Below, in pieces: positions 36,817-44,716 of a stretch of DNA of 64,000 nucleotides; positions within the stretch are counted from its first letter, which is position 1, and every line of letters begins with the position of its first letter. Made by a program: the position numbers and the translations under genes. Source of the DNA: Saccharicrinis sp963667815. GTDB taxonomy: Bacteria; Bacteroidota; Bacteroidia; Bacteroidales; Marinilabiliaceae. The notes beneath the pieces are model-generated. The model did not search any database. It was not told the origin of the DNA and saw only the letters and a list, made by a program, of their open reading frames with translations. The stretch is taken from NCBI GenBank assembly GCA_963667815.1, contig OY764021.1. One strand, 5' to 3'.

Positions 36817-37869
36817 ATGAATAAATATAAAAGCACTGGAAATAGAGGTCTTTTTGATGAACAAGAAAATGTTGCAAAACTTGCAGCGATTGGCAATCCT
36901 TTAGAGATGATTAGCAATGTAGTTGATTTTGAAATATTTAGAGACACATTAGAAGCAAGTCTTTTAAACAAGGGGAAGAAAAGTAATGCAGGAGCAAAAC
37001 CATTTGATGTAGTAATGATGTTTAAAGTATTGATATTGCAGCGCTATTATGGGCTTGGCGATACACAATTAGAATACCAAATTATTGACAGAACCAGTTT
37101 TAAAAAGTTTCTTGGCCTTGAAAGTGGCGACAAAGTTCCAGATGAAAAAACTGTATGGGCTTTTCGTGAAAGGCTTACAAATGAAGGCTTGGTCGAGAAA
37201 ATATTTTTACAATTTAATAATTATCTTGATTCTAAAGGGCTGATAATGAACGAAGACAAAATGATAGACGCTAGTTTTACCGTTGCACCACGTCAACGTA
37301 ATACCCGTGAGGAAAACAAGAAAATAAAAGAAGGCAAAGGCGTTGACTTATGGAACGATAAGCCAAACAAGAAAAAGCATAAAGATACAGATGCTCGTTG
37401 GACAAAGAAAAATGGAGAAACTTTTTACGGTTATAAAAACCATGCAAAGGTAGATACCAAAAGCAAATTCATTGATAAGTATAAAGTTACAGACGCTTCT
37501 GTGCATGATTCACAAGCTCTGGATGATTTGCTTGAAGAAGAAGATAAAGGACAGGATTTTCATGCAGATAGTGCATATACCGGTGATGACCAAGAGAAAG
37601 TAATCAACAAATATGAAATGAATAATAAAGTGCATGAAAAAGGATATAGAAATAAGCCATTAACTGACCAGCAGAAAGCAAATAACAAAGAAAAATCAAA
37701 AACGAGGGCAAGAGTTGAACATGTATTTGGATTTATGGAGCAAAGCATGAATGGTTTAATTGTTAAATCTGTTGGAATAAAAAGAGCAACCGGAATTATT
37801 GGGCTAATTAATCTAACATACAACCTTTTTAGATACGAGCAGGTAATACGATTAAATATTTTAAGTTAA
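36817..37869 (+). CDS. IS5-family DDE transposase
   Basis: A 350-residue transposase. An N-terminal helical domain (DVVMMFKVLILQRYYGLGDTQLEYQ) is followed by the DDE core: first Asp in KMIDASFTVAPRQ, second in FHADSAYTGDDQEK, Glu in RARVEHVFGFMEQ. A Lys-rich linker (KPNKKKHKDTDARWTKK) before FYGYKNHAKVD is usual in this group. The frame is intact, with no programmed frameshift needed, so the element may be active. It starts about 76 bp inside the left inverted repeat. Confidence 0.93.
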   Translation: MNKYKSTGNRGLFDEQENVAKLAAIGNPLEMISNVVDFEIFRDTLEASLLNKGKKSNAGAKPFDVVMMFKVLILQRYYGLGDTQLEYQIIDRTSFKKFLGLESGDKVPDEKTVWAFRERLTNEGLVEKIFLQFNNYLDSKGLIMNEDKMIDASFTVAPRQRNTREENKKIKEGKGVDLWNDKPNKKKHKDTDARWTKKNGETFYGYKNHAKVDTKSKFIDKYKVTDASVHDSQALDDLLEEEDKGQDFHADSAYTGDDQEKVINKYEMNNKVHEKGYRNKPLTDQQKANNKEKSKTRARVEHVFGFMEQSMNGLIVKSVGIKRATGIIGLINLTYNLFRYEQVIRLNILS

Positions 37870-37879
37870 GCTATATTGC

Positions 37880-37912
37880 AGTTAGTTAGTTAGTTAGTTG
37901 GTTAGTTGGTTG
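37880..37912 (+). repeat. GTTA/GTTG tetranucleotide repeat inside the IS
   Basis: About eight tandem units of GTTA, later GTTG, directly after the transposase stop. It is a simple-sequence tract prone to slippage and lies in the non-coding right part of the IS. A regulatory effect is possible but not shown. Confidence 0.75.
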
Positions 37913-38055
37913 CGAAATAAAATAGAAAAATCATGCTAGAATCTTAGCAAATAATGTATTTTTGAAATGATTTGAAAATTTCGATAAAGGGTTCTGCGAT
38001 TTTATCAAGTCAAAAATTGAAAAAAATTAATTTTTAGAACCCACCTTAAAAATAT

Positions 38056-38997
38056 ATGTTTAAAAGATTAAAATACCTGAGCATTCTGCTAGGTCTGCCA
38101 TGCTTACTATTAACTTCAAACATGAGCGCACAACAACAAGAGTTACAACTTTGGCCCAAAGGAGCACCGGGAGCCATAAAAAATAAAGATTACAAAAAAT
38201 CGCCTACTGATGGCAGGGGCAGAGAAAACAGGTATATTAAAGTAACGGATCCTACTATAAAAGTGTACCTTCCTGATGCTGACAAAGCAACAGGTGCTGC
38301 CATATTAATATGCCCTGGCGGTGGATATACTTGTTTGGCTTATGATCACGAAGGTTTTATTTTGGCAGAATGGCTAAAAGAACATGGTATAGCCGGTATT
38401 CTTTTAAAATATCGTTTACCAAGTGATGAAATCATGAAACAAAAAGATGTTGGTCCTTTACAAGATGCACAACAAGCCATGCGAATGATCAGAAACAATG
38501 CTAAAGAATGGAATATTAACCCTAACAAAATTGGTGTGATTGGTTTTTCTGCTGGTGGGCATTTAGCTTCTACAATTTCTACACAATTTGACCGTGATGT
38601 ATATAAAACTAAAGACACAACCTCTGCTCGTCCTGATTTCTCAGTACTTGTTTATCCTGTTATCAGTATGAAAGAGGGTGTAACACATATGGGATCAAGA
38701 ATTAATTTAATTGGCAAATCACCTTCTGAAGAATTGATTAACCAATACTCTAACGAACAACAAATTACACCTAATACACCTATGACTTTTATGATTCACT
38801 CTGCAGACGATCATGCTGTACCTATTCAAAATAGTTTGGGATATTTTCAGGCCCTTCAGGAAAATAAGGTATCGAGTGAGATTCATATATTTGAAAAAGG
38901 AGGACACGGCTATGGCATGAGAGATGTTAAAGGTACACACAAACAATGGCCTTCATTGATGTTGGAATGGCTGAAGATGCATAAGATAATTGATTAA
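38056..38997 (+). CDS. Secreted alpha/beta-hydrolase, acetyl-esterase-like
   Basis: A 313-residue exported esterase of the BD-FAE/acetyl-xylan-esterase-like type. Signal peptide (LSILLGLPCLLLTSNMSAQ), oxyanion motif LICPGGGYTCLAYDHEG, nucleophile elbow IGFSAGGHLAS (Ser165), acid in HSADDHAVP, and His in KGGHGYGMR. Family members deacetylate plant or algal polysaccharides. The coding sequence is intact, but the right end of the IS5 element is only 8 bp upstream of the ATG, so the native promoter and most of the leader are displaced; expression would depend on the IS or be lost. A strong terminator follows. Confidence 0.87.
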   Translation: MFKRLKYLSILLGLPCLLLTSNMSAQQQELQLWPKGAPGAIKNKDYKKSPTDGRGRENRYIKVTDPTIKVYLPDADKATGAAILICPGGGYTCLAYDHEGFILAEWLKEHGIAGILLKYRLPSDEIMKQKDVGPLQDAQQAMRMIRNNAKEWNINPNKIGVIGFSAGGHLASTISTQFDRDVYKTKDTTSARPDFSVLVYPVISMKEGVTHMGSRINLIGKSPSEELINQYSNEQQITPNTPMTFMIHSADDHAVPIQNSLGYFQALQENKVSSEIHIFEKGGHGYGMRDVKGTHKQWPSLMLEWLKMHKIID

Positions 38998-39021
38998 TAT
39001 TAATCAATCCATAATATTTTG

Positions 39022-39062
39022 GAACCGTTTATGATGAGAACATCTAAACGGTTCTTTTTTTA
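39022..39062 (+). terminator. Intrinsic terminator, possibly shared by converging genes
   Basis: Stem GAACCGTTTA/TAAACGGTTC extended inside by GATG/CATC, then nine T. It closes the esterase gene. The stop of the convergent small membrane gene falls in the T-run. Confidence 0.88.
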
Positions 39063-39272
39063 TACAAACACAATAACTGCAGCTAATACCAGCCCGGTAA
39101 TAATAGTAATGCTATACATAAAAAATATAGCCAACAAACGTCCAAAAACTGTCAGCCACTTTTTCTTGTATAATTTGTGAGCCCCAATTATTGAATAAAT
39201 CGGAATTAAAAGAAATAACCATAAATCAAATCCCGGCTGATAGTCTGGCTTATACCAACCCCATTTAAACAC
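39060..39272 (-). CDS. Small membrane protein, likely DUF3667-type C-terminal fragment
   Basis: Seventy codons from a GTG, with two hydrophobic helices (LWLFLLIPIYSIIGAHKLY and LAIFFMYSITIITGLVLAAVIVF). The LIPIY...HKLYKKKWLTVFGR pattern resembles the last part of DUF3667 membrane proteins, which are much longer, so this is probably a remnant; the upstream frame is closed by a stop nine codons before the GTG. It might still encode a small membrane peptide. Confidence 0.4.
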   Translation of the reverse strand: MFKWGWYKPDYQPGFDLWLFLLIPIYSIIGAHKLYKKKWLTVFGRLLAIFFMYSITIITGLVLAAVIVFV

Positions 39273-39879
39273 AGTTATACCACGTATTTTGAGATTTTAT
39301 AAGTTCTGCATTCTGCACATTATACCAAACACTTTTACATAAGATCTTCAGTCTTAAATAATAACGCTCTACAAATAATTGATAACCTTAGCCAGACAGT
39401 TATGATCATCTCTGTCGTTGTTATTGTCAAATTCCGCTTATCTTAAAACAGATAGCAAGATGCCACAAACTGCCTCACATTACATACACTTTGTTATTTA
39501 CATAAGTTAAAGCATCAACCACATTTAATGAAAACACAAAAACACGAATTCAACAGTGTTAAAATTTCCTTATCCAAGTGTTCTACTACCCTTATTTTTA
39601 AGGCCTATAACATACATTAACCAAAATATTCTTAACAATAATACCATCTTCTTTTATCTATTGTTAAAAAACAGCCTCTATGTTAATAAACACTTCCAAT
39701 GCTAAGTTAATGTTATCTGTAGATTTCGTAAAGATTGATTTTAAGGCCTTTTTTCAACATCTCTTAAATAAGTTTAAATGTAACGGTTCAAAACCCTTTA
39801 TTTTGCAATCTATCCGGCACTAATATCTACATTTGAATTGTAAAACAAAAACAAATATTAATCATTAAAAATCAAAACA
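39273..39879. other. Intergenic region, 607 bp
   Basis: AT-rich region without an open frame on either strand. Its right end carries the candidate promoter of the small secreted protein gene. The rest shows no RNA gene or clear repeats. Confidence 0.45.
39802..39835 (+). promoter_or_regulatory. Candidate Bacteroidota-type promoter
   Basis: TTTG (39802-39805), 22-bp spacer, TACATTTG (39828-39835), a full match to TAnnTTTG with the -33 TTTG slightly further than ideal. It lies 44 bp upstream of the secreted protein start at 39880. Confidence 0.55.
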
Positions 39880-40233
39880 ATGAACATTAAAAAAGAAATG
39901 AAAAAAGTAGGTATGGCAGCCATGTTTACTTTAGCAATGACAACAGGTTTATTTGCACAAGAAGGAGATAAAAAAGAAATGAAAAATGAAGATGCTAAAA
40001 TGGTAATGGAAGCTCCGGCATACACAATCAATTTAACTATTAACGGAGTGATGATTGAACTATCTCCTATTGACGTTTACGCAAATAGCGAAACTGAAAA
40101 ACCGGAAGTTAAAAACGAAACTGTTTTAGAAAATGATGAATTAGCTATGGTGGAAGATGCAGATTCTTTTTACGAAAAAATGAGAATCGAAGAAGCTATC
40201 GACAATTTAGATTACGCAAGGCTGATTTTCTAA
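39880..40233 (+). CDS. Small secreted acidic protein, unknown function
   Basis: A 117-residue protein with signal peptide (KKVGMAAMFTLAMTTGLFAQ) and an acidic, Glu/Lys-rich mature part. A short hydrophobic strand pair (YTINLTINGVMIELSPIDVY) is followed by a charged helix (SFYEKMRIEEAIDNLDYARLIF). I do not recognise a family. It has its own candidate promoter upstream and terminator downstream, so it appears to be an independently expressed single gene. Confidence 0.65.
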   Translation: MNIKKEMKKVGMAAMFTLAMTTGLFAQEGDKKEMKNEDAKMVMEAPAYTINLTINGVMIELSPIDVYANSETEKPEVKNETVLENDELAMVEDADSFYEKMRIEEAIDNLDYARLIF

Positions 40234-40313
40234 CTAAAAACGATGATGTAATGACTAAAAACAATGAAATTTCTGATCAAAGCGATCAGGATAATAATTT
40301 ATCGCAATTTTAT

Positions 40314-40356
40314 AAATGTGTATCTTCAAAAAAATAGAGGATGCACATTTTTTTTT
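40314..40356 (+). terminator. Intrinsic terminator
   Basis: Stem AAATGTGTATC / GATGCACATTT (one G-U pair) followed by a run of T, about 80 bp after the secreted protein stop. Confidence 0.75.
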
Positions 40357-40426
40357 GCTTAGTATCTAATTATTATTTCAATTACACTCCCCTTGTTAAA
40401 TTCTTAAATTCTTCACCATCACTCAT

Positions 40427-40663
40427 TCACCCTAAATACCCCCTTTCCCACGCTTCTGTATATAGGGTGTATTCGTTTAAGTGATGGCCATTCACTCCCA
40501 ACGCCTCAAAAGCGGCAAACAAATCTTCTTTAGTTGGCGCATGATTTGTAATCAGCCACCTACACATCCCGGTATTTTCTCTACTCTTCGTTTCGTTCAA
40601 AAACCTCTTTTTACCCAACAGCATTTGCCATTTCATATTTACAGCACGCTTAATCAATGGCAA
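40427..40663 (-). CDS. Small hypothetical protein or fragment
   Basis: A 78-codon frame ending FEALGVNGHHLNEYTLYTEAWERGYLG, with CRWLITNHAPTKEDLFAAFEAL before it. The composition is protein-like, but I recognise no domain. It sits at the edge of a gene-poor, pyrimidine-rich stretch full of short repeats and could be a cassette-like gene or a relic. Confidence 0.3.
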   Translation of the reverse strand: MPLIKRAVNMKWQMLLGKKRFLNETKSRENTGMCRWLITNHAPTKEDLFAAFEALGVNGHHLNEYTLYTEAWERGYLG

Positions 40664-40975
40664 AAGCTGTTTCTGCCCTCATTCTTTCCTCAATCAAACA
40701 TTCTAGCATCCCATGTTTGCCACTTCCCATCCCTTCTGGTGCTGTTTTTGTCATACCTTTTGCCCAAACCCACATTCGGTATATAAGTCATTTCACAGTT
40801 CGTACCTCACTACTAAAAATGCCTTAAAAACCGAGCACCAGGAAACCTGGCACAATCCCATAGCCTTTATAACTTTCTCGCAAATTGTTTCCGCTCGTAC
40901 CTCACTTCAACTTATTTACTCCAAACCCATAAAAGCTGTCTCCGGCAAAAGCAACGCCAAAAACAGCACCCCAAA

Positions 40976-41074
40976 GCTAATAGTAACATAATGCCTCGCT
41001 ATATAACTTGCCTATCTTCAACGGTGTAAACAGAATATCTTCGGCAGTCCTATAGCGGCACTATGTTAATTAGC
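40976..41074. repeat. Long imperfect palindrome with bulges (attC-like fold)
   Basis: Arms 40976-41003 and 41051-41074 pair as GCTAAT, TAACATA, TGCC and CGCTATA with their complements, with a 2-nt bulge, one mismatch and one extra T in the left arm; the loop is 47 nt. The right flank has GTTAATT, one base away from the integron core GTTRRRY, but the left core fits poorly. Extrahelical bases in a long stem are a hallmark of attC sites. The assignment is tentative, and no integron integrase is in the window. Confidence 0.4.
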
Positions 41075-41112
41075 CCCACGGCCAGTGCTCGCCGACCCAC
41101 GCCATCACACAC

Positions 41113-41174
41113 AAACAGCCCATTGAAAAATCTCACAAGCCTTACCTCATCCTAAATTTTTCAATAAGCTGTTT
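41113..41174. repeat. Second imperfect palindrome
   Basis: AAACAGCCCATTGAAAAAT (41113-41131) pairs with ATTTTTCAATAAGCTGTTT (41156-41174), 17 of 19 positions, loop of 24 nt. It is 39 bp from the previous palindrome and of unknown function. Confidence 0.5.
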
Positions 41175-41638
41175 GCCTTCCCAATTACCAATAGCAAAGG
41201 AGCTTATCAGCCCCTTTAGTATTAATCCACCAATACCCCGACCACCACCCCTTTAGTTGTAGTCTTATCAGCTAACAATGTCTTTAATAGGTAAACTTAT
41301 TTCAGTACTACCTTTATAACTGTCCTCGCAGAAATTCCGTATTGTTCCCACCCCCAACAAACCTTCTTTTCCCGTTCAACCTCATCTCGTTCCTCCCCGT
41401 ATTGCCTTGGGCATGCTTCGCATATCAGGTTTTATTGGGGGCATTCATTACCATCGCCCCAAACCCCCAGGCTGAAAACCATTGATATAAATTATTGATG
41501 AGGTGTTTATTTTTAAAAATTGTCCCTCAACAAATTACATCAATGTTTTTTTGTTATTTACATCTCTCTTAATATGATTAATTTATTTATTAGTAAAATA
41601 TTATCTTCGTGCTATTATAGAATAACAAATACATCAGA

Positions 41639-42649
41639 ATGCCACTATATAAAACTGAATATCAAGACTTACTTAACGATATAATATCACTAATTGACAA
41701 TACAAAATTTAACGTAGCGTCTCAAGCAAACAGTGCTTTAACTATGCTTTTCTGGCATATTGGAAAACGTATATTAGTCCATGAACTTAACCATAAAAGA
41801 GCCGAATATGGCAAACAAATTATCGTTACACTGTCACGACAATTGGTAAGTAATTATGGCAAAAACTATGAAGAGAAAAACCTTCGTAGAATGATACAAT
41901 TTGCGGAAAAATATCCTAACGCTGAAAATGTCGTTACACTGTCACGACATTTATCATGGTCTCATTTCCTTACACTTATACCTATTAAAAATGAATCTGC
42001 CAGAGATTTCTATGGTAAATTAGCTTACAAAAGTTTATTCGGTGTGAGAGAATTAAGAAAACAAATTGAAACAAAAGTTTATGAACGGTCTGAAAATGCT
42101 AATATTCAATTAAACGATAATAAAATCATTGAAAAAGGAATATTTAAAGATCCATACTTTTTAGATTTCTTGGGACTTAAAGATGGCTATCTCGAAAACG
42201 ATTTAGAATCTGCGATCTTGAGAGAACTTGAACAGTTTATACTTGAACTTGGCAATGGATTCACTTTTGTAGAAAGACAAAAAAGAATGATCATTGATGG
42301 TGAAGATTTTAATCTTGATTTATTGTTCTATCATCGTAGATTAAAAAGATTGATTGCCATCGAATTGAAGATCGATAAATTCAAGGCTAAATACAAAGGA
42401 CAAATGGAACTATACTTAAAATGGTTAGATCGATACGAAAAACAAGATGGTGAACTTCCTCCTATTGGTCTTATTCTTTGTGCAGAAACAAGCAATGAGC
42501 AAATTGAACTTTTAGAAATGCATAAAGACGGAATTATGGTAGCAGAATATTGGACAGAACTTCCTCCCAAAGAAATACTTGAGTCTAAACTACACCAAGC
42601 ATTAGTTGAGGCAAGAGAAAGACTGGTAAGAAAAGGGCTACGACAATAA
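41639..42649 (+). CDS. DUF1016/YhcG-type PD-(D/E)XK nuclease
   Basis: A 336-residue protein of the YhcG/DUF1016 family. The N-terminal part (about 1-150) has the typical LFWHIGKRI, YGKQIIVTLSRQL, NLRRMIQFAEKYP and LSWSHFLTLIPI motifs. The C-terminal nuclease domain has GFTFVERQKRM, DFNLDLLFYHRRLKRLIAIELK (the D...E-x-K signature) and KYKGQMELYLKWLD. Family members are spread with mobile elements and some serve in defence or type I restriction neighbourhoods. No restriction-modification genes are beside it here. The repeated CGTTACACTGTCACGAC encoding VTLSR appears twice within the gene (near 41825 and 41932). Confidence 0.88.
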   Translation: MPLYKTEYQDLLNDIISLIDNTKFNVASQANSALTMLFWHIGKRILVHELNHKRAEYGKQIIVTLSRQLVSNYGKNYEEKNLRRMIQFAEKYPNAENVVTLSRHLSWSHFLTLIPIKNESARDFYGKLAYKSLFGVRELRKQIETKVYERSENANIQLNDNKIIEKGIFKDPYFLDFLGLKDGYLENDLESAILRELEQFILELGNGFTFVERQKRMIIDGEDFNLDLLFYHRRLKRLIAIELKIDKFKAKYKGQMELYLKWLDRYEKQDGELPPIGLILCAETSNEQIELLEMHKDGIMVAEYWTELPPKEILESKLHQALVEARERLVRKGLRQ

Positions 42650-42666
42650 ACCCAGTAAACAAATGA

Positions 42667-43089
42667 GAATTAAGGAACGCAGATGAAAGTCTCAAAACTA
42701 ACGACCATGTCAACGACTATGTCGACGACCATGTCATAACTGATGTATCACATCCGGATTTAATGATTAAACTACAAAAATACACTCAGGAGAAATCATG
42801 GAAATTAGATGAAAGTAAAATTAAAAAACTTATTAAAATTGAAAATTCGTTAACTAACGAACACTTATCATTTCTAAAATATACAGAGGATCCAAAATCT
42901 AATAAAGAAATACAAGAAGATTGTTTAAAACTCAAAAAGCACACTGACAATTTCAAAAGATATATAGAACCTCTATTAGAAAATGGTTTATTAACGAGAA
43001 CAATACCGGAAGTTCCCAAAAGCCGTTTGCAAAAGTATTTCACAACAGATGAAGGAAAAATCACCTTGTATATTTCAACTATAAAGTAA
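42667..43089 (+). pseudogene. C-terminal relic of a winged-helix DNA-binding protein (COG2865-like)
   Basis: An open frame continuing from just after a TGA at 42664-42666 with no start until ATG 42763. It reads NDHVNDYVDDHVITD, then ~100 residues with HTDNFKRYIEPLLENGLLTRTIPEVPKSRLQKYFTTDEG, the C-terminal winged helix found in AlbA_2/COG2865 ATP-binding regulators and some Fic proteins. The DHV repeats are the linker typical of those proteins. The N-terminal domain is missing, so this is most likely a truncated gene; the 108-codon part from 42763 might still be translated. Confidence 0.7.
42700..42735 (+). repeat. Three tandem 12-bp units encoding NDHV-type linker
   Basis: AACGACCATGTC, AACGACTATGTC and GACGACCATGTC in tandem, in frame with the downstream relic. 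Such units expand and contract by slippage in related proteins. Confidence 0.8.
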
Positions 43090-43151
43090 AAGGCCCTCAC
43101 ATTACTGCAAGGACCTTTATGACCACAAACCTAACTTACATCTAAGAAAAA

Positions 43152-43379
43152 CTAAACGTCTTTCTTTCTACCAAACCAATATTTTAACAACATAGATACA
43201 AAATAACTAACCACAGTTCCTACTACAGCAAACACAACCGTCTCCAATAAATCAGAAAGAAACAGGCTTTTTCCTAAGGTCACAAAACATCCTCCTAAAA
43301 ATCCTACCTTACCGTTTTGTTGTATATCTGCCATAACTGTTTTATTAATCCAGTAACTGGTATTAGTCCATAAACTCAA
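43152..43379 (-). CDS. Small single-span membrane protein, holin-like
   Basis: Seventy-five residues with one long hydrophobic stretch (LLETVVFAVVGTVVSYFVSMLLKYWFG) and a positively charged tail RKKDV. The position at the end of an integrative element carrying another holin-like protein and a DUF5675 protein suggests a phage-type membrane protein. No family can be named from sequence alone. Confidence 0.5.
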   Translation of the reverse strand: MSLWTNTSYWINKTVMADIQQNGKVGFLGGCFVTLGKSLFLSDLLETVVFAVVGTVVSYFVSMLLKYWFGRKKDV

Positions 43380-43501
43380 GTTTTACTATAGAAAGTTCAA
43401 ATACAAGGCGTGTGAGAAATTCAAACCGCAGTATACTAGCGTATTCGAGGATTTGGATTTTGAACAACAACGCAGTAGTTGGCTTACTATACTAAAACAT
43501 A
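43380..43501. repeat. Structured-looking spacer in the integrative element
   Basis: A 122-bp non-coding segment with a distinctive series: TACAAGGCGTGTGAG, CGCAGTATACTAGCGTATTC (containing the palindrome AGTATACT), then CAACAACGCAGTAGTTGGC. CGCAGTA occurs twice. The composition differs from the flanking genes, and it may be a dispersed repeat or RNA element; this is not proven. Confidence 0.35.
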
Positions 43502-44257
43502 TTAGGGTGTATCTATGGCTATCAATGCCAAAGCCCTACTTTCCTGGCTATTGATGAGGTAATTCTCCCCATTCACCTCCTGATAATACTCGGCTCCCAA
43601 TACTACAAACACAGGGAAAGTACTATTAGCAGAAACAGATGAGGTAACATTTACTTCTACAGCGTCTGTAGAATCTATAGCAACAGTATCAGATTCAACC
43701 ACATCAACCTCATACTCATTATTCTCAAAGTCAACAGCTGCAACTCCAACAGTAAATCTCACCACGTCACCACCTTCAACTTTTACCAACTCCAGATTAG
43801 GATTTGCAAAATCAACAACAACAGTAGCCTGCCCTGTGGCACGGTCAAAAGCAACAGTATGTGCTACTTTAACCATATCATCCAAACCATTGTTACGGTT
43901 AAACTCAAACCCCTGTAATAAGGATAAATCACCAGCCAACACTGTTCTTTCTCCACGCTTGTTGGTAGTATCCGCTTTAATAACTTTCAGCAAATTAGTA
44001 GTCAACCTGCTTGCCACACGGTTATCTGCAGATTTAGAAATCGGCACTTTCAATGCATTTCTTAGCAGCTTACTTGCTTTACCTGCTCTTCCAAACTCTT
44101 CCCCATTTTCACGGGTACGTGCAAATGCCGGATCATTTTTAATTCGATCACCATCCACACCTCCTTTTGATCGTGCCAGGTAATCACCTCCACTCTTGTA
44201 AAAAGACAAATCCCCTATTCGTCCTTCCAACTTAATTACACCTTTTTGTCTTGCCAT
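43502..44257 (-). CDS. Conserved-type Bacteroidota element protein, unknown function
   Basis: A 251-residue protein. The N-terminal part is basic and well ordered: GVIKLEGRIGDLSFYKSGGDYLARSKGGVDGDRIKND is read in pieces as LEGRIGDLSFYK, YLARSKGG and FARTRENGEEFGRAGK, followed by a helical ALKVPISKSADNR. The C-terminal half is acidic and strand-rich (VVVDFANPNLELVKVEGG, VEVNVTSSVSANSTFPVFVVLG). No signal peptide. I believe similar proteins occur in Bacteroidota prophage-like islands and may be structural, but I cannot name a function. It lies alone on the minus strand, downstream of the DUF5675/holin operon and separated from it by a plus-strand gene. Confidence 0.6.
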   Translation of the reverse strand: MARQKGVIKLEGRIGDLSFYKSGGDYLARSKGGVDGDRIKNDPAFARTRENGEEFGRAGKASKLLRNALKVPISKSADNRVASRLTTNLLKVIKADTTNKRGERTVLAGDLSLLQGFEFNRNNGLDDMVKVAHTVAFDRATGQATVVVDFANPNLELVKVEGGDVVRFTVGVAAVDFENNEYEVDVVESDTVAIDSTDAVEVNVTSSVSANSTFPVFVVLGAEYYQEVNGENYLINSQESRALALIAIDTP

Positions 44258-44446
44258 AACAATCTCATTTTTAAATTATCATCAGAAAAGTAAACGTTTA
44301 ATCTGTTGCATTACAAATACAGGTGTCCCATATGTCCCTAAATGTCTTTTTTATCCCAATATGGCTTTAATCAATAGCCATATTAACTATCTTAGTCTTA
44401 TGGATGAGGTATATTATCGCCATACATAAAGTAAGGATACTGTATT

Positions 44447-44650
44447 ATGAGTATTAAAACAGAACGGGTTTGTATCTACCCCAAAGACATTCAAAGAATA
44501 ACAGGTAAAAGTGAAAAATCAGGTCAGCGTTTATTGCAAAGAATTCGTAAACAACTCGGTAAACAAGAACATCAGTTTATTACTTCAGAAGAGTTTGCAA
44601 ACTACTCCGGCATTTCACTTGATGTCATTCAAGAGTATTTAGTGGATTAA
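44447..44650 (+). CDS. Small HTH-like protein of the integrative element
   Basis: Sixty-seven residues: ICIYPKDI-like start (VCIYPKDIQRITGKSEKSGQR) with a helix-turn-helix-like pattern and a second helix pair (EEFANYSGISLDVIQEYL). No membrane or signal segment. It is the only plus-strand gene of the element, between the 251-residue gene and the DUF5675 gene, so it may be a small regulator. Family not recognised with certainty. Confidence 0.5.
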   Translation: MSIKTERVCIYPKDIQRITGKSEKSGQRLLQRIRKQLGKQEHQFITSEEFANYSGISLDVIQEYLVD

Positions 44651-44716
44651 ACTTCAATAAATTCACGGTATTCAATCACTACAATTACTCACCATTCATT
44701 TTAATCCCTTTTAGTA

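Larger units (their letters stand above)
36741..38047 (+). mobile_element. IS5-family insertion sequence
   Basis: About 1.3 kb bounded by terminal inverted repeats: 36741-36761 (AAGGGGACTTCTATAAATTAA) against the reverse complement of 38027-38047, with 17 of 21 positions matching. It encodes one DDE transposase. The exact ends and target duplication are uncertain; TAA at both borders is one possible short duplication. The element lies between a terminator and an esterase gene, ending 8 bp before the esterase start codon. Confidence 0.85.
40664..41638. other. Gene-poor stretch with palindromes and short direct repeats
   Basis: 975 bp with no credible gene, visibly richer in C/T on the plus strand and in G+C than its surroundings. 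CGTACCTCACT occurs at 40801-40811 and again at 40896-40906. CCTTTATAACT followed by TCTCGCA or TCCTCGCA occurs near 40864 and near 41311. CCAGG-AAA-CCTGG forms a small hairpin at 40838-40850. Two long imperfect palindromes are listed separately. The last 100 bp is ordinary AT-rich sequence with a TATCTTCG promoter-like motif (41602-41609) before the nuclease gene. Confidence 0.5.

Noticed and set aside
42786..43100. A 104-codon minus-strand frame
   Set aside because: Antisense to the winged-helix relic, whose protein pattern is clearly recognisable on the plus strand.
43088..43119. Terminator after the winged-helix relic
   Set aside because: A 9-bp stem with a mismatch exists, but there is no proper T-run; too weak to list.
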